Shown piece by piece: positions 22,898 to 35,920 of a stretch of DNA of 64,000 bases; positions within the stretch are counted from its first letter, which is position 1, and every line of letters starts with the position of its first letter. Origin of the DNA: Euonymus europaeus (lineage: Eukaryota; Streptophyta; Magnoliopsida; Celastrales; Celastraceae); assembly GCA_963580455.1 (NCBI GenBank), contig OY756958.1, forward strand, positions 17,434,501 to 17,498,500, given 5' to 3'. The position numbers and the translations under genes are program-made. The notes beneath the pieces are model-generated. The model worked only from the letters and a program-made list of their open reading frames with translations. It did not search any database and was not told where the DNA came from.

Positions 22898-23326
22898 TAG
22901 ACACACGTAAAACACGCGTTCGGGGTGGGCGTGCTACCGCGGACGTGGGCGGGGTTGAGAGGAGAGCTTTGTTGGCTTCAGCATTTTTGGAGGATGATGC
23001 TTATGTCTGGTAGGAGAGTATGACTATTGGTAGGGAGTGTATGGCAATGCCATGGACGGAGTTTGAGACTCTGTTTCTTGCACAGTATGTTCCCCAGGCC
23101 ATTCGCGTTGCGAAGGCCAAGGAGTTTCTGGAGCTGATTCAGAGTAGAGATATGACGGTGTCACAGTATCAGGCACGGTTTGAGGAGCTTGGCTGATATA
23201 GAGAGGAGCATGGTTGATTCACAGGATTATTGGGAGCTTCATAAGAGGAAGTACGGAGATACTTCTTCTGCCTCAGGGAGCAGTAGTAGACAGAGGACTG
23301 AGGGTCAGAGACAGAGACCCAGATAG
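22898..23326 (+). pseudogene. Deleted and disrupted gag remnant (copy 1)
   Basis: Pieces of Ty3/gypsy gag can be read: DTRKTRVRGGRATA near 22898, then TEFETLFLAQYVP, AKEFLELIQSRDMTVSQYQ and FEEL near 23070-23190, then KYGDTSSASGSSS near 23250. Comparison with the longer gag at 45592 shows large internal losses between these pieces. Stops include TAG in the region read LEDDAYVW, TGA after FEEL, and TAG at 23324-23326 just before the open pol frame. The zinc knuckles are in the open frame downstream. The element therefore cannot make a full Gag and would depend on another copy. Confidence 0.72.
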
Positions 23327-26300
23327 GATCAGGGGCAGAGATTCCAGGACAGGAGACAGGACCGTCCGAGTCAGCAGCAGAGTTCTCAGAGACAGGGACA
23401 GCAGGGTCCGCAGCAGCGACAGCAGGGTCCACGACAGGGACAGGGGTCCATAGCTGGATTGTATTGTTATGCGTGTGGTCATACTGGGCACATGATATCG
23501 GACTGTCCCAGGGCGGATAACCCATTGTGTTTCCCTTGTGGACTACCAGGACATGTTCAGAGGTATTGCCCGAGGAGTCGTACAGCACCTAGAGCTCCAG
23601 CAGGCAGAGGGGCCAGACCTCCAGAGCGTGATTTCATTGGAGGTAGAGTTTTACTTTTTAGTTCTTGGGCTCGTGTTCTATTTGATACCGGTGCCACGCA
23701 TTCGTTTATTTCTACCTCTTTTGTTGAGGCATTGGGGTTAGAGATTTTGGATTTGGATAGGAGATTGGTAGTGGATTCTCCGTTGGGGTCAGGTACTGTG
23801 GTGAGGAGCATTTGTAGGGGTTGTATCTTTCGATTTGCTGATCACGAGTTTCGAGCGGACTTATATGTTATGGAGTTCACTGATTATGATGTGATACTTG
23901 GATTGGATTGGTTGACTGACTATGATGCTGTGATAGATTGTGCAGAGCGTAGGGTCACGCTGACATCACCATCTGGGCGAGTTAGTTTTTGTGGGTCGCG
24001 GGTTGTTACATGTTCACACTTTCTTGACAACCCACAATATACTGACTGTCTAGTGGCGAGCTTGACTTCTACATCGGAGATTGAGGCTAGTACGGCTGTG
24101 CCAGTGGTAGAGGAGTATTTGGATGTATTTCCTAATGAGTTACCAGGATTATCACCACAGCGGGAGATTGATTTTGTGATTGAGTTATATCCGGGTACAG
24201 ACCCGATTTCTATTCCACCGTATAGGATGGCTCCAGCAGAGTTGAGGGAGTTGGATAGGCAGTTGCGGGAGTTGCAGGGTCTAGGATTTATCAGACCCAG
24301 TACTTCACCATGGGGTGCTCCAGTCCTCTTCGTGAAGAAGAAGGACGGATCGATGAGGATGTGTGTGGACTACAGGAAGTTGAATAGGGTGACTGTGAAG
24401 AATAAGTACCCGTTACCGAGGATAAATGATTTGTTTGATCAATTGAGGGGTAGTCACTATTACTCCAAGATTGATCTCAGGTCAGGTTATCACCAGTTGA
24501 GGATTCGAGAGGAGGACATATCGAAGACGGCATTTCGTACTCGATATGGTCATTACGAGTTTCTGGTCATGCCGTTTGGGCTGACCAATGCTCCAGCAGC
24601 TTTTATGGATTTGATGCATAGAGTGTTCAGACAGTATCTTGACCAGTTTGTGATAGTCTTCATCGATGATATATTGGTGTATTCGGCCACAGAGGAGGAG
24701 CATATGGGGCATTTGGAGATTGTTCTGCAGACACTCAGAGAGCATCAGTTGTATGCCAAGCTGAGTAAGTGCGAGTTTTGGGCAACTCAGGTGAAATTCT
24801 TGGGGCATGTGATATCCAGAGATGGAGTGGCAGTGGATCCTGCCAAGGTGGAGGCTGTGTTGGATTGGAGGACTCCGAGGACAGTGGGAGAGATTTGTAG
24901 TTTCCTGGGATTAGCAGGTTACTACAGGAGGTTTATAGAGGGATTTTCACGGATTGCTTCACCGATGACTGAGTTGACGCGGAAGGGTGTTCCTTTCGTG
25001 TGGACTGATAGATGTGAGCAGGCTTTTCGGGAGCTGAAGACCCGACTCACATCACCTCCAGTCCTGACTATTCCAGATAGTGGTATTGGTTATCATGTAT
25101 ATTGTGATGCTTCAGGGATTGGTTTAGGTTGTGTGCTTATGCAGCAGGATAGGGTGGTGGAGTATGCTTCACGACTGTTGAAGCCACATGAGAGGAATTA
25201 TCCTGTACATGATTTGGAGTTGGCTGCTATAGTGTTCGCACTTAAGCAGTGGAGACATTACCTTTATGGGGAGCAGTTTGAGGTGTTTTCAGATCACAGG
25301 AGTTTACGACACTTATTTACACAGAAGGATCTGAATCAGAGGCAGCGGAGATGGATGGAGTACCTTGGAGATTATGATTTCTCATTGCAGTATCATCCAG
25401 GCAAGGCCAATGTGGTGGCTGACGCCTTGAGTAGGAAGTTGGCAGTGGCACGACTGTCACTGCGGGAGTTTGAGTTGGTGGACATCATTGGGCAGTACCG
25501 ACTAGATGTTAGTGACAGGGGTGATAGATGTTCCCTGAGCAGTTTGGTGAGTCGTCCAGCACTAGTACAGAAGGTGTTGGATGCACAGCTTGGTGATGCG
25601 ATGTTTGATGATATTGAGGATATGGATGGTTGGATTCGAGGTGTTGATGGAGGAGTTCGTTTTAGAAGCCGATTGGTGGTTCCAGAAGATGTTGAGTTGA
25701 GAGATGAGATACTTAGAGAGGCACATTATTCTCAGTTCGCGATACATCCTGGTGCTACTAAGATGTATCGAGATGTACGGAGACAGTATTGGTGGAGCGG
25801 ACTGAAGAGAGATGTGGCCCAGACTGTGTTGAGATGTCTTACCTGTCAGCAGGTGAAGGCAGAGCATAGGAGACCTCCTGGATTGTTACAGCCGCTTCCA
25901 TTGCCTGAGTGGAAGTGGGAGCATGTGTGCATGGATTTTGTGATGGGTTTACCGAGGACTGTGAGGAGACATGATACTGTGTGGGTTGTTGTTGATAGAT
26001 TGACGAAGACTGCTCACTTTTTACCGATTCAGCAGACTGACTCGGTGGAGACACTTACTAGACTTTACATTCGAGAGGTCGTACGGCTACATGGGGTACC
26101 CGTGTCTATTGTATCTGACAGGGATCCTCGTTTCACTTCTCGCTTTTGGAGCAGTTTTCAGGACACCCTGGGGACGATGTTGAGTTTTAGTACAGCGTTT
26201 CACCCACAGACTGACGGTCAGAGTGAGAGGACTATACAGATTTTGGAGGACATGCTTCGGTCGTGTGTTATGGATTTCAGGGGTGATTGGGAGACGCATA

Positions 26301-26974
26301 TTCCACTGGTAGAGTTTGTGTATAACAACTCTTATCAGAGTAGTATTCAGATGGCACCATTTGAGGCACTTTATGGTAGACCATGTAGGTCACCACTTTG
26401 TTGGTCGGAGGTTGGGGACAGACCCCTGTTGGGACCAGATTTGATTCAGCAGACCACTGAGGCTGTGGCAGTTATCAGACAGCGACTTCTGACGGCTCAG
26501 TCACGTCAGAAGAGTTATGCAGATCGTAGGCGGAGACCTCTAGAGTTCCAGGTGGGTGATCATGTATTCCTCAAGGTCAGTCCGAAGCGAGGGATACAGC
26601 GTTTTGGTAGATCTGGGAAGTTGACTCCTAGGTTTATTGGACCATTTGAGATCTTGGAGAGAGTAGGGAGTTTGGCTTATAGGTTGGCATTGCCACCACA
26701 GTTGTCCGGAGTTCATGGTGTATTTCATGTTTCTATGTTACGGAGGTATCATCGGGATCCCTCCCATATTATTGATTGGTCGACTCTGGAGATTGGAGAG
26801 GATGCTACCTATGAGGTACGTCCGGTTCAGATTTTGGATAGCCAGATACGGAGATTACGTTCGAAGACCATACCCTTAGTTAAGGTGTTATGGCAGCATT
26901 ATGGAGTTCAGGAGGCTACCTGGGAGGTAGAGTCAGATATGCGGGAGCGCTATCCAGACTTGTTTACGACCTAG
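23327..26974 (+). CDS. Ty3/gypsy pol polyprotein, open frame (copy 1)
   Basis: An uninterrupted frame that begins after a TAG (23324) and ends TAG at 26972. There is no ATG at the natural start; the first in-frame ATG is near 23491 within the first zinc knuckle, so expression would need gag fusion or readthrough. Order: gag-type knuckles [14 protein letters not shown] and [14 protein letters not shown]; aspartic protease [10 protein letters not shown] (DNA ~23675); reverse transcriptase with FIDDIL (~24660); RNase H with VYCDASG (~25097); integrase zinc domain (H-H near 25722-25747, CLTCQQVK near 25835); integrase core aspartates in CMDFVMG (~25927) and SDRDPRF (~26114) and glutamate in DGQSERT (~26215); a chromodomain-like tail ending [15 protein letters not shown]. 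Catalytic residues look present. Confidence 0.92.
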   Translation, partial: DQGQRFQDRRQDRPSQQQSSQRQGQQGPQQRQQGPRQGQGSIAGLYCYACGHTGHMISDCPRADNPLCFPCGLPGHVQRYCPRSRTAPRAPAGRGARPPERDFIGGRVLLFSSWARVLFDTGATHSFISTSFVEALGLEILDLDRRLVVDSPLGSGTVVRSICRGCIFRFADHEFRADLYVMEFTDYDVILGLDWLTDYDAVIDCAERRVTLTSPSGRVSFCGSRVVTCSHFLDNPQYTDCLVASLTSTSEIEASTAVPVVEEYLDVFPNELPGLSPQREIDFVIELYPGTDPISIPPYRMAPAELRELDRQLRELQGLGFIRPSTSPWGAPVLFVKKKDGSMRMCVDYRKLNRVTVKNKYPLPRINDLFDQLRGSHYYSKIDLRSGYHQLRIREEDISKTAFRTRYGHYEFLVMPFGLTNAPAAFMDLMHRVFRQYLDQFVIVFIDDILVYSATEEEHMGHLEIVLQTLREHQLYAKLSKCEFWATQVKFLGHVISRDGVAVDPAKVEAVLDWRTPRTVGEICSFLGLAGYYRRFIEGFSRIASPMTELTRKGVPFVWTDRCEQAFRELKTRLTSPPVLTIPDSGIGYHVYCDASGIGLGCVLMQQDRVVEYASRLLKPHERNYPVHDLELAAIVFALKQWRHYLYGEQFEVFSDHRSLRHLFTQKDLNQRQRRWMEYLGDYDFSLQYHPGKANVVADALSRKLAVARLSLREFELVDIIGQYRLDVSDRGDRCSLSSLVSRPALVQKVLDAQLGDAMFDDIEDMDGWIRGVDGGVRFRSRLVVPEDVELRDEILREAHYSQFAIHPGATKMYRDVRRQYWWSGLKRDVAQTVLRCLTCQQVKAEHRRPPGLLQPLPLPEWKWEHVCMDFVMGLPRTVRRHDTVWVVVDRLTKTAHFLPIQQTDSVETLTRLYIREVVRLHGVPVSIVSDRDPRFTSRFWSSFQDTLGTMLSFSTAFHPQTDGQSERTIQILEDMLRSCVMDFRGDWETHIPLVEFVYNNSYQSSIQMAPFEALYGRPCRSPLCWSEVGDRPLLGPDLIQQTTEAVAVIRQRLLTAQSRQKSYADRRRRPLEFQVGDHVFLKVSPKRGIQRFGRSGKLTPRFIGPFEILERVGSLAYRLALPPQLSGVHGVFHVSMLRRYHRDPSHIIDWSTLEIGEDATYEVRPVQILDSQIRRLRSKTIPLVKVLWQHYGVQEATWEVESDMRERYPDLFTT

Positions 26975-27061
26975 GTATTTTTCGTATTTTATACTAATTA
27001 TTTTACCTTTGATTACTTAATAATTACCCTTTAGGTAATTTCGAGGACGAAATTGTTTTCC

Positions 27062-27074
27062 AAGGGGGGGAGGA
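27062..27074 (+). other. Polypurine tract (copy 1)
   Basis: AAGGGGGGGAGGA directly precedes the TG of LTR 2 and is the expected primer for plus-strand DNA synthesis. Confidence 0.85.
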
Positions 27075-29323
27075 TGTAATATCCCGAACCCAAAATTTTA
27101 AAAAATATATAATAATTTTTCAAATTTAATATTTTTAATAAATACTACATATTTTTAGAAAAATATTGACGCAAGAATCAGCTAAATCGGAGTTGAATTG
27201 GATTTGTTATGGATTATAGAAGTTTAAGTGTTATTTGGGAATAAGGGGCAAAACGGTAATTTTCACCAAAAATCTGGGATAACCCAGATTTTTCTGGTTT
27301 TTCCGGCAGATTTGGCCGAAGGAGAGAGAGAGAGGGGGGAGGAGAGAGAGAGAGAGAAGAAGTTGTTCGTTTGTGGTCCGATCGGAGCAAGTAAGGTGTC
27401 AAATCGAAGCTCGTGGAGAGAGGAACAAAACCCAACCAGAATCGTCGTCATCGGACCACCGTAGACGGCGGAATCAGGCGGCGAAGTTTCGGTTTTTCAA
27501 GATTTCAAAGCTCGATCCCGGTTGATTCAGTAGGAATTTTGGAACGAGACAGGTACCATTAGATTTCTGTTGTTGTGGGCTTCGTTTTGATGTAGGAGTG
27601 ACCGGAAAATTCGCCGGAAAAATGGATTCCGGCGACCGGCCGGCCGAGTTGACTCAGCTCCGGCGAGTTGACTCGGGTTTGACTGAGTTGACCCGTTGAC
27701 TCGGGTTTGACCCGTTTTGACTGGGTTGACCCGGTTTGACCGTGGACTATTTGACCCGAATTGACTTTGACCGGGTTTGACTTTTGACCCGAGTTGACCG
27801 GGTTACCCGAGTTGACTTTGACCGTTGACTTTTAGGTTGACTTTTGGTTGACTTTTCCGTATTTTGACTGTCGTGTATACGTATCCGTATTTTGATGCAG
27901 GAGGTTGATTTGGAGTTTTCAGACGTATTACAGATTAGCTTAGTCGACATTCCAGGTAGGGATTCTGCCCTAGTTCTTATTTGGGGTTCCGGGGGTTCCG
28001 TATTTGACGGACTCCTATTTGTCTATTGGTGTGAAATTCCCGGAGGTTGGGAATTTCTCTGTTTATACTCTTATCTGATTTATTTCCGCAATTGCAATAT
28101 GTTATGATTATATGTGGTTGTTTTGGAGGTATATGTACGACTGACAGTATTTTTGTGTCTCTTGCGGGCCCACTATCCTGGTGGGGCCCACCTATCCTCT
28201 CATGGGGTCCACTATCCTGGTGGGGCCCACTTATCCTTTTGTGGAGCCCACATCCATTGGCGGGGCCCACCTCCTGATGTCTGGTTTTATCCTCGAGAGT
28301 CCGGATAGGATTCCATTATGATGATCTTCTATGATTTGTGAGATTATGGAGGGATGATTTGTAGAGCGTGGGACCCACATCGGGCAACCCAGCTTACTGG
28401 ATGATTTATCGATGGTTTTGATCGGGTACGTACCTGGAGACCGGATTGAGGTGAGGTACATCCTAGGGGACGCTCTTCGATGTAGGCGATGCTATCGAGT
28501 ACCTGATGTAGGCTCGATCCTCATCCAATCTGGGGAGTACCTGGACTGGGAGACACCTTGCGGGGATCAGGGTGGGTCCAGGGGAGGATTTTCTGTTGTT
28601 ATGTGGATATGAGTTGATACGGATTTGTGTTGATACGGATTTGAGTTGATATGGATTTGAGTTGGATTATGATTGAGTACTGATTTGAGAGTTGTACTTG
28701 AGGATGGTAGTGGTGGAGCCTACTCGGTATCTACCCTACGGATTGACTGATTGTGATGAGTTGTGATGTGTATCACTTATGGTTTCTCTGTATGTATTCT
28801 ATATCTTACAGGCTTTCTTACTTTATCTCTGATTTACTGGAGTTCGGTGATACGGGAGTGTATCACTATTTGAGTTTCCTGTTCATTTCACTTACCTCTT
28901 GAGCTTTTACTTTCCGTTTATTCTGATGATTGATATTCCTCTATATCCCTACTGAGCTTTGTAGCTCATCCCTTTCATTCACATGTTTTCAGGTGAGATA
29001 GCCGGAGTGGATGATCAGCGCAGGGATGCGTGAGGCGTGATGTAGCTGGTGGGAATGGTTTGACTGTCTGTAGTATCTGTGTTTTGTACGGTATTCCGTA
29101 TCTATGAGATATTCCGCTGTAGACTCTGGTTTGTATGTTACATTACATTATGTTTGGAGTATTTGGGATTTGGTTGAGACATATGTGTGTGTGAGATTAC
29201 TTATGTAGTGTTTGGGTAGCTTGGGGTGTAAATCCGGTTCGGGGAACGGAGGAGTTCCCTGCCGGTCACGTCTCTGGGATTCATGGGTGCTCATCTGCAC
29301 CTATCTGGGAGAGGGGCGTGACA
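27075..29323 (+). mobile_element. LTR 2 (shared, middle) of the double element
   Basis: Identical in appearance to LTR 1 and LTR 3, at +6592 from LTR 1. It is followed at once by a primer site and preceded by a purine tract, so it acts as 3' LTR of copy 1 and 5' LTR of copy 2. No target duplication flanks it, which argues against two neighbouring insertions. Confidence 0.93.
27649..27868 (+). promoter_or_regulatory. TTGAC[C/T] array (LTR 2)
   Basis: Same 21-motif array as in LTR 1, offset by 6592 bp. Confidence 0.6.
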
Positions 29324-29326
29324 GTT

Positions 29327-29338
29327 TGGTATCGGAGG
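29327..29338 (+). other. Primer binding site, tRNA-Met-like (copy 2)
   Basis: TGGTATCGGAGG three bases after the middle LTR, as in copy 1. Confidence 0.7.
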
Positions 29339-29489
29339 GAGGTCAGTTAGTTTTTGGAGTGGGTATTCGGTTTATTTTGTTTTTCCCCAGCTACACATCA
29401 CGCGCTTCCCGGCTGATCTGGTGAGTTATTCTTTCTTTTACGTTTTGGGTATTTGACTTATGTAGTTATACGTTACGTTTCAGTTATAG

Positions 29490-29918
29490 TAGACACACGT
29501 AAAACACGCGTTCGGGGTGGGCGTGCTACCGCGGACGTGGGCGGGGTTGAGAGGAGAGCTTTGTTGGCTTCAGCATTTTTGGAGGATGATGCTTATGTCT
29601 GGTAGGAGAGTATGACTATTGGTAGGGAGTGTATGGCAATGCCATGGACGGAGTTTGAGACTCTGTTTCTTGCACAGTATGTTCCCCAGGCCATTCGCGT
29701 TGCGAAGGCCAAGGAGTTTCTGGAGCTGATTCAGAGTAGAGATATGACGGTGTCACAGTATCAGGCACGGTTTGAGGAGCTTGGCTGATATAGAGAGGAG
29801 CATGGTTGATTCACAGGATTATTGGGAGCTTCATAAGAGGAAGTACGGAGATACTTCTTCTGCCTCAGGGAGCAGTAGTAGACAGAGGACTGAGGGTCAG
29901 AGACAGAGACCCAGATAG
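29490..29918 (+). pseudogene. Deleted and disrupted gag remnant (copy 2)
   Basis: Same deletions and same stops as the remnant 6592 bp upstream, including the TAG before the pol frame. Both copies therefore descend from one gag-defective element; the defect predates the doubling. Confidence 0.72.
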
Positions 29919-32900
29919 GATCAGGGGCAGAGATTCCAGGACAGGAGACAGGACCGTCCGAGTCAGCAGCAGAGTTCTCAGAGACAGGGACAGCAGGGTC
30001 CGCAGCAGCGACAGCAGGGTCCACGACAGGGACAGGGGTCCATAGCTGGATTGTATTGTTATGCGTGTGGTCATACTGGGCACATGATATCGGACTGTCC
30101 CAGGGCGGATAACCCATTGTGTTTCCCTTGTGGACTACCAGGACATGTTCAGAGGTATTGCCCGAGGAGTCGTACAGCACCTAGAGCTCCAGCAGGCAGA
30201 GGGGCCAGACCTCCAGAGCGTGATTTCATTGGAGGTAGAGTTTTACTTTTTAGTTCTTGGGCTCGTGTTCTATTTGATACCGGTGCCACGCATTCGTTTA
30301 TTTCTACCTCTTTTGTTGAGGCATTGGGGTTAGAGATTTTGGATTTGGATAGGAGATTGGTAGTGGATTCTCCGTTGGGGTCAGGTACTGTGGTGAGGAG
30401 CATTTGTAGGGGTTGTATCTTTCGATTTGCTGATCACGAGTTTCGAGCGGACTTATATGTTATGGAGTTCACTGATTATGATGTGATACTTGGATTGGAT
30501 TGGTTGACTGACTATGATGCTGTGATAGATTGTGCAGAGCGTAGGGTCACGCTGACATCACCATCTGGGCGAGTTAGTTTTTGTGGGTCGCGGGTTGTTA
30601 CATGTTCACACTTTCTTGACAACCCACAATATACTGACTGTCTAGTGGCGAGCTTGACTTCTACATCGGAGATTGAGGCTAGTACGGCTGTGCCAGTGGT
30701 AGAGGAGTATTTGGATGTATTTCCTAATGAGTTACCAGGATTATCACCACAGCGGGAGATTGATTTTGTGATTGAGTTATATCCGGGTACAGACCCGATT
30801 TCTATTCCACCGTATAGGATGGCTCCAGCAGAGTTGAGGGAGTTGGATAGGCAGTTGCGGGAGTTGCAGGGTCTAGGATTTATCAGACCCAGTACTTCAC
30901 CATGGGGTGCTCCAGTCCTCTTCGTGAAGAAGAAGGACGGATCGATGAGGATGTGTGTGGACTACAGGAAGTTGAATAGGGTGACTGTGAAGAATAAGTA
31001 CCCGTTACCGAGGATAAATGATTTGTTTGATCAATTGAGGGGTAGTCACTATTACTCCAAGATTGATCTCAGGTCAGGTTATCACCAGTTGAGGATTCGA
31101 GAGGAGGACATATCGAAGACGGCATTTCGTACTCGATATGGTCATTACGAGTTTCTGGTCATGCCGTTTGGGCTGACCAATGCTCCAGCAGCTTTTATGG
31201 ATTTGATGCATAGAGTGTTCAGACAGTATCTTGACCAGTTTGTGATAGTCTTCATCGATGATATATTGGTGTATTCGGCCACAGAGGAGGAGCATATGGG
31301 GCATTTGGAGATTGTTCTGCAGACACTCAGAGAGCATCAGTTGTATGCCAAGCTGAGTAAGTGCGAGTTTTGGGCAACTCAGGTGAAATTCTTGGGGCAT
31401 GTGATATCCAGAGATGGAGTGGCAGTGGATCCTGCCAAGGTGGAGGCTGTGTTGGATTGGAGGACTCCGAGGACAGTGGGAGAGATTTGTAGTTTCCTGG
31501 GATTAGCAGGTTACTACAGGAGGTTTATAGAGGGATTTTCACGGATTGCTTCACCGATGACTGAGTTGACGCGGAAGGGTGTTCCTTTCGTGTGGACTGA
31601 TAGATGTGAGCAGGCTTTTCGGGAGCTGAAGACCCGACTCACATCACCTCCAGTCCTGACTATTCCAGATAGTGGTATTGGTTATCATGTATATTGTGAT
31701 GCTTCAGGGATTGGTTTAGGTTGTGTGCTTATGCAGCAGGATAGGGTGGTGGAGTATGCTTCACGACTGTTGAAGCCACATGAGAGGAATTATCCTGTAC
31801 ATGATTTGGAGTTGGCTGCTATAGTGTTCGCACTTAAGCAGTGGAGACATTACCTTTATGGGGAGCAGTTTGAGGTGTTTTCAGATCACAGGAGTTTACG
31901 ACACTTATTTACACAGAAGGATCTGAATCAGAGGCAGCGGAGATGGATGGAGTACCTTGGAGATTATGATTTCTCATTGCAGTATCATCCAGGCAAGGCC
32001 AATGTGGTGGCTGACGCCTTGAGTAGGAAGTTGGCAGTGGCACGACTGTCACTGCGGGAGTTTGAGTTGGTGGACATCATTGGGCAGTACCGACTAGATG
32101 TTAGTGACAGGGGTGATAGATGTTCCCTGAGCAGTTTGGTGAGTCGTCCAGCACTAGTACAGAAGGTGTTGGATGCACAGCTTGGTGATGCGATGTTTGA
32201 TGATATTGAGGATATGGATGGTTGGATTCGAGGTGTTGATGGAGGAGTTCGTTTTAGAAGCCGATTGGTGGTTCCAGAAGATGTTGAGTTGAGAGATGAG
32301 ATACTTAGAGAGGCACATTATTCTCAGTTCGCGATACATCCTGGTGCTACTAAGATGTATCGAGATGTACGGAGACAGTATTGGTGGAGCGGACTGAAGA
32401 GAGATGTGGCCCAGACTGTGTTGAGATGTCTTACCTGTCAGCAGGTGAAGGCAGAGCATAGGAGACCTCCTGGATTGTTACAGCCGCTTCCATTGCCTGA
32501 GTGGAAGTGGGAGCATGTGTGCATGGATTTTGTGATGGGTTTACCGAGGACTGTGAGGAGACATGATACTGTGTGGGTTGTTGTTGATAGATTGACGAAG
32601 ACTGCTCACTTTTTACCGATTCAGCAGACTGACTCGGTGGAGACACTTACTAGACTTTACATTCGAGAGGTCGTACGGCTACATGGGGTACCCGTGTCTA
32701 TTGTATCTGACAGGGATCCTCGTTTCACTTCTCGCTTTTGGAGCAGTTTTCAGGACACCCTGGGGACGATGTTGAGTTTTAGTACAGCGTTTCACCCACA
32801 GACTGACGGTCAGAGTGAGAGGACTATACAGATTTTGGAGGACATGCTTCGGTCGTGTGTTATGGATTTCAGGGGTGATTGGGAGACGCATATTCCACTG

Positions 32901-33566
32901 GTAGAGTTTGTGTATAACAACTCTTATCAGAGTAGTATTCAGATGGCACCATTTGAGGCACTTTATGGTAGACCATGTAGGTCACCACTTTGTTGGTCGG
33001 AGGTTGGGGACAGACCCCTGTTGGGACCAGATTTGATTCAGCAGACCACTGAGGCTGTGGCAGTTATCAGACAGCGACTTCTGACGGCTCAGTCACGTCA
33101 GAAGAGTTATGCAGATCGTAGGCGGAGACCTCTAGAGTTCCAGGTGGGTGATCATGTATTCCTCAAGGTCAGTCCGAAGCGAGGGATACAGCGTTTTGGT
33201 AGATCTGGGAAGTTGACTCCTAGGTTTATTGGACCATTTGAGATCTTGGAGAGAGTAGGGAGTTTGGCTTATAGGTTGGCATTGCCACCACAGTTGTCCG
33301 GAGTTCATGGTGTATTTCATGTTTCTATGTTACGGAGGTATCATCGGGATCCCTCCCATATTATTGATTGGTCGACTCTGGAGATTGGAGAGGATGCTAC
33401 CTATGAGGTACGTCCGGTTCAGATTTTGGATAGCCAGATACGGAGATTACGTTCGAAGACCATACCCTTAGTTAAGGTGTTATGGCAGCATTATGGAGTT
33501 CAGGAGGCTACCTGGGAGGTAGAGTCAGATATGCGGGAGCGCTATCCAGACTTGTTTACGACCTAG
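29919..33566 (+). CDS. Ty3/gypsy pol polyprotein, open frame (copy 2)
   Basis: Amino-acid sequence identical to copy 1 over the 1171 residues compared. Same order of zinc knuckles, protease, RT, RNase H, integrase and chromodomain-like tail; same lack of an upstream ATG. Having no stop in either copy, despite a broken gag, fits very recent origin rather than selection on this locus. Confidence 0.92.
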   Translation, partial: DQGQRFQDRRQDRPSQQQSSQRQGQQGPQQRQQGPRQGQGSIAGLYCYACGHTGHMISDCPRADNPLCFPCGLPGHVQRYCPRSRTAPRAPAGRGARPPERDFIGGRVLLFSSWARVLFDTGATHSFISTSFVEALGLEILDLDRRLVVDSPLGSGTVVRSICRGCIFRFADHEFRADLYVMEFTDYDVILGLDWLTDYDAVIDCAERRVTLTSPSGRVSFCGSRVVTCSHFLDNPQYTDCLVASLTSTSEIEASTAVPVVEEYLDVFPNELPGLSPQREIDFVIELYPGTDPISIPPYRMAPAELRELDRQLRELQGLGFIRPSTSPWGAPVLFVKKKDGSMRMCVDYRKLNRVTVKNKYPLPRINDLFDQLRGSHYYSKIDLRSGYHQLRIREEDISKTAFRTRYGHYEFLVMPFGLTNAPAAFMDLMHRVFRQYLDQFVIVFIDDILVYSATEEEHMGHLEIVLQTLREHQLYAKLSKCEFWATQVKFLGHVISRDGVAVDPAKVEAVLDWRTPRTVGEICSFLGLAGYYRRFIEGFSRIASPMTELTRKGVPFVWTDRCEQAFRELKTRLTSPPVLTIPDSGIGYHVYCDASGIGLGCVLMQQDRVVEYASRLLKPHERNYPVHDLELAAIVFALKQWRHYLYGEQFEVFSDHRSLRHLFTQKDLNQRQRRWMEYLGDYDFSLQYHPGKANVVADALSRKLAVARLSLREFELVDIIGQYRLDVSDRGDRCSLSSLVSRPALVQKVLDAQLGDAMFDDIEDMDGWIRGVDGGVRFRSRLVVPEDVELRDEILREAHYSQFAIHPGATKMYRDVRRQYWWSGLKRDVAQTVLRCLTCQQVKAEHRRPPGLLQPLPLPEWKWEHVCMDFVMGLPRTVRRHDTVWVVVDRLTKTAHFLPIQQTDSVETLTRLYIREVVRLHGVPVSIVSDRDPRFTSRFWSSFQDTLGTMLSFSTAFHPQTDGQSERTIQILEDMLRSCVMDFRGDWETHIPLVEFVYNNSYQSSIQMAPFEALYGRPCRSPLCWSEVGDRPLLGPDLIQQTTEAVAVIRQRLLTAQSRQKSYADRRRRPLEFQVGDHVFLKVSPKRGIQRFGRSGKLTPRFIGPFEILERVGSLAYRLALPPQLSGVHGVFHVSMLRRYHRDPSHIIDWSTLEIGEDATYEVRPVQILDSQIRRLRSKTIPLVKVLWQHYGVQEATWEVESDMRERYPDLFTT

Positions 33567-33653
33567 GTATTTTTCGTATTTTATACTAATTATTTTACCT
33601 TTGATTACTTAATAATTACCCTTTAGGTAATTTCGAGGACGAAATTGTTTTCC

Positions 33654-33666
33654 AAGGGGGGGAGGA
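33654..33666 (+). other. Polypurine tract (copy 2)
   Basis: AAGGGGGGGAGGA directly before LTR 3. Confidence 0.85.
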
Positions 33667-35915
33667 TGTAATATCCCGAACCCAAAATTTTAAAAAATAT
33701 ATAATAATTTTTCAAATTTAATATTTTTAATAAATACTACATATTTTTAGAAAAATATTGACGCAAGAATCAGCTAAATCGGAGTTGAATTGGATTTGTT
33801 ATGGATTATAGAAGTTTAAGTGTTATTTGGGAATAAGGGGCAAAACGGTAATTTTCACCAAAAATCTGGGATAACCCAGATTTTTCTGGTTTTTCCGGCA
33901 GATTTGGCCGAAGGAGAGAGAGAGAGGGGGGAGGAGAGAGAGAGAGAGAAGAAGTTGTTCGTTTGTGGTCCGATCGGAGCAAGTAAGGTGTCAAATCGAA
34001 GCTCGTGGAGAGAGGAACAAAACCCAACCAGAATCGTCGTCATCGGACCACCGTAGACGGCGGAATCAGGCGGCGAAGTTTCGGTTTTTCAAGATTTCAA
34101 AGCTCGATCCCGGTTGATTCAGTAGGAATTTTGGAACGAGACAGGTACCATTAGATTTCTGTTGTTGTGGGCTTCGTTTTGATGTAGGAGTGACCGGAAA
34201 ATTCGCCGGAAAAATGGATTCCGGCGACCGGCCGGCCGAGTTGACTCAGCTCCGGCGAGTTGACTCGGGTTTGACTGAGTTGACCCGTTGACTCGGGTTT
34301 GACCCGTTTTGACTGGGTTGACCCGGTTTGACCGTGGACTATTTGACCCGAATTGACTTTGACCGGGTTTGACTTTTGACCCGAGTTGACCGGGTTACCC
34401 GAGTTGACTTTGACCGTTGACTTTTAGGTTGACTTTTGGTTGACTTTTCCGTATTTTGACTGTCGTGTATACGTATCCGTATTTTGATGCAGGAGGTTGA
34501 TTTGGAGTTTTCAGACGTATTACAGATTAGCTTAGTCGACATTCCAGGTAGGGATTCTGCCCTAGTTCTTATTTGGGGTTCCGGGGGTTCCGTATTTGAC
34601 GGACTCCTATTTGTCTATTGGTGTGAAATTCCCGGAGGTTGGGAATTTCTCTGTTTATACTCTTATCTGATTTATTTCCGCAATTGCAATATGTTATGAT
34701 TATATGTGGTTGTTTTGGAGGTATATGTACGACTGACAGTATTTTTGTGTCTCTTGCGGGCCCACTATCCTGGTGGGGCCCACCTATCCTCTCATGGGGT
34801 CCACTATCCTGGTGGGGCCCACTTATCCTTTTGTGGAGCCCACATCCATTGGCGGGGCCCACCTCCTGATGTCTGGTTTTATCCTCGAGAGTCCGGATAG
34901 GATTCCATTATGATGATCTTCTATGATTTGTGAGATTATGGAGGGATGATTTGTAGAGCGTGGGACCCACATCGGGCAACCCAGCTTACTGGATGATTTA
35001 TCGATGGTTTTGATCGGGTACGTACCTGGAGACCGGATTGAGGTGAGGTACATCCTAGGGGACGCTCTTCGATGTAGGCGATGCTATCGAGTACCTGATG
35101 TAGGCTCGATCCTCATCCAATCTGGGGAGTACCTGGACTGGGAGACACCTTGCGGGGATCAGGGTGGGTCCAGGGGAGGATTTTCTGTTGTTATGTGGAT
35201 ATGAGTTGATACGGATTTGTGTTGATACGGATTTGAGTTGATATGGATTTGAGTTGGATTATGATTGAGTACTGATTTGAGAGTTGTACTTGAGGATGGT
35301 AGTGGTGGAGCCTACTCGGTATCTACCCTACGGATTGACTGATTGTGATGAGTTGTGATGTGTATCACTTATGGTTTCTCTGTATGTATTCTATATCTTA
35401 CAGGCTTTCTTACTTTATCTCTGATTTACTGGAGTTCGGTGATACGGGAGTGTATCACTATTTGAGTTTCCTGTTCATTTCACTTACCTCTTGAGCTTTT
35501 ACTTTCCGTTTATTCTGATGATTGATATTCCTCTATATCCCTACTGAGCTTTGTAGCTCATCCCTTTCATTCACATGTTTTCAGGTGAGATAGCCGGAGT
35601 GGATGATCAGCGCAGGGATGCGTGAGGCGTGATGTAGCTGGTGGGAATGGTTTGACTGTCTGTAGTATCTGTGTTTTGTACGGTATTCCGTATCTATGAG
35701 ATATTCCGCTGTAGACTCTGGTTTGTATGTTACATTACATTATGTTTGGAGTATTTGGGATTTGGTTGAGACATATGTGTGTGTGAGATTACTTATGTAG
35801 TGTTTGGGTAGCTTGGGGTGTAAATCCGGTTCGGGGAACGGAGGAGTTCCCTGCCGGTCACGTCTCTGGGATTCATGGGTGCTCATCTGCACCTATCTGG
35901 GAGAGGGGCGTGACA
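33667..35915 (+). mobile_element. LTR 3 of the double element
   Basis: Third LTR, 2249 bp, ending GGGGCGTGACA and followed by the CTGAT target duplication. Confidence 0.93.
34241..34460 (+). promoter_or_regulatory. TTGAC[C/T] array (LTR 3)
   Basis: Same 21-motif array, offset 13184 bp from LTR 1. Confidence 0.6.
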
Positions 35916-35920
35916 CTGAT
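35916..35920. repeat. Target site duplication CTGAT, right
   Basis: Matches 20478-20482 exactly. Confidence 0.92.

Larger units (their letters stand above)
20483..35915 (+). mobile_element. Double Ty3/gypsy element: LTR-internal-LTR-internal-LTR (family A)
   Basis: 15,433 bp made of three 2249-bp LTRs and two 4343-bp internal regions with an exact 6592-bp period. The copies look identical throughout by eye, including both pol frames. Only the outermost ends carry target duplications (CTGAT), so this is one locus, not two independent insertions. Primer site, purine tract and TG...CA ends are present. The pol order protease-RT-RNase H-integrase and a C-terminal chromodomain-like tail make it a chromovirus, probably Tekay/Del-like (lineage is inference). 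Confidence 0.93.

Noticed and set aside
24482..26728. Antisense open frames of 60-108 codons across pol
   Set aside because: Shadows of the pol frame on the opposite strand.
20483..35915. Two independent neighbouring insertions of the same element
   Set aside because: The middle LTR is shared, there is no target duplication at the inner borders, and CTGAT is found only at the outer ends.
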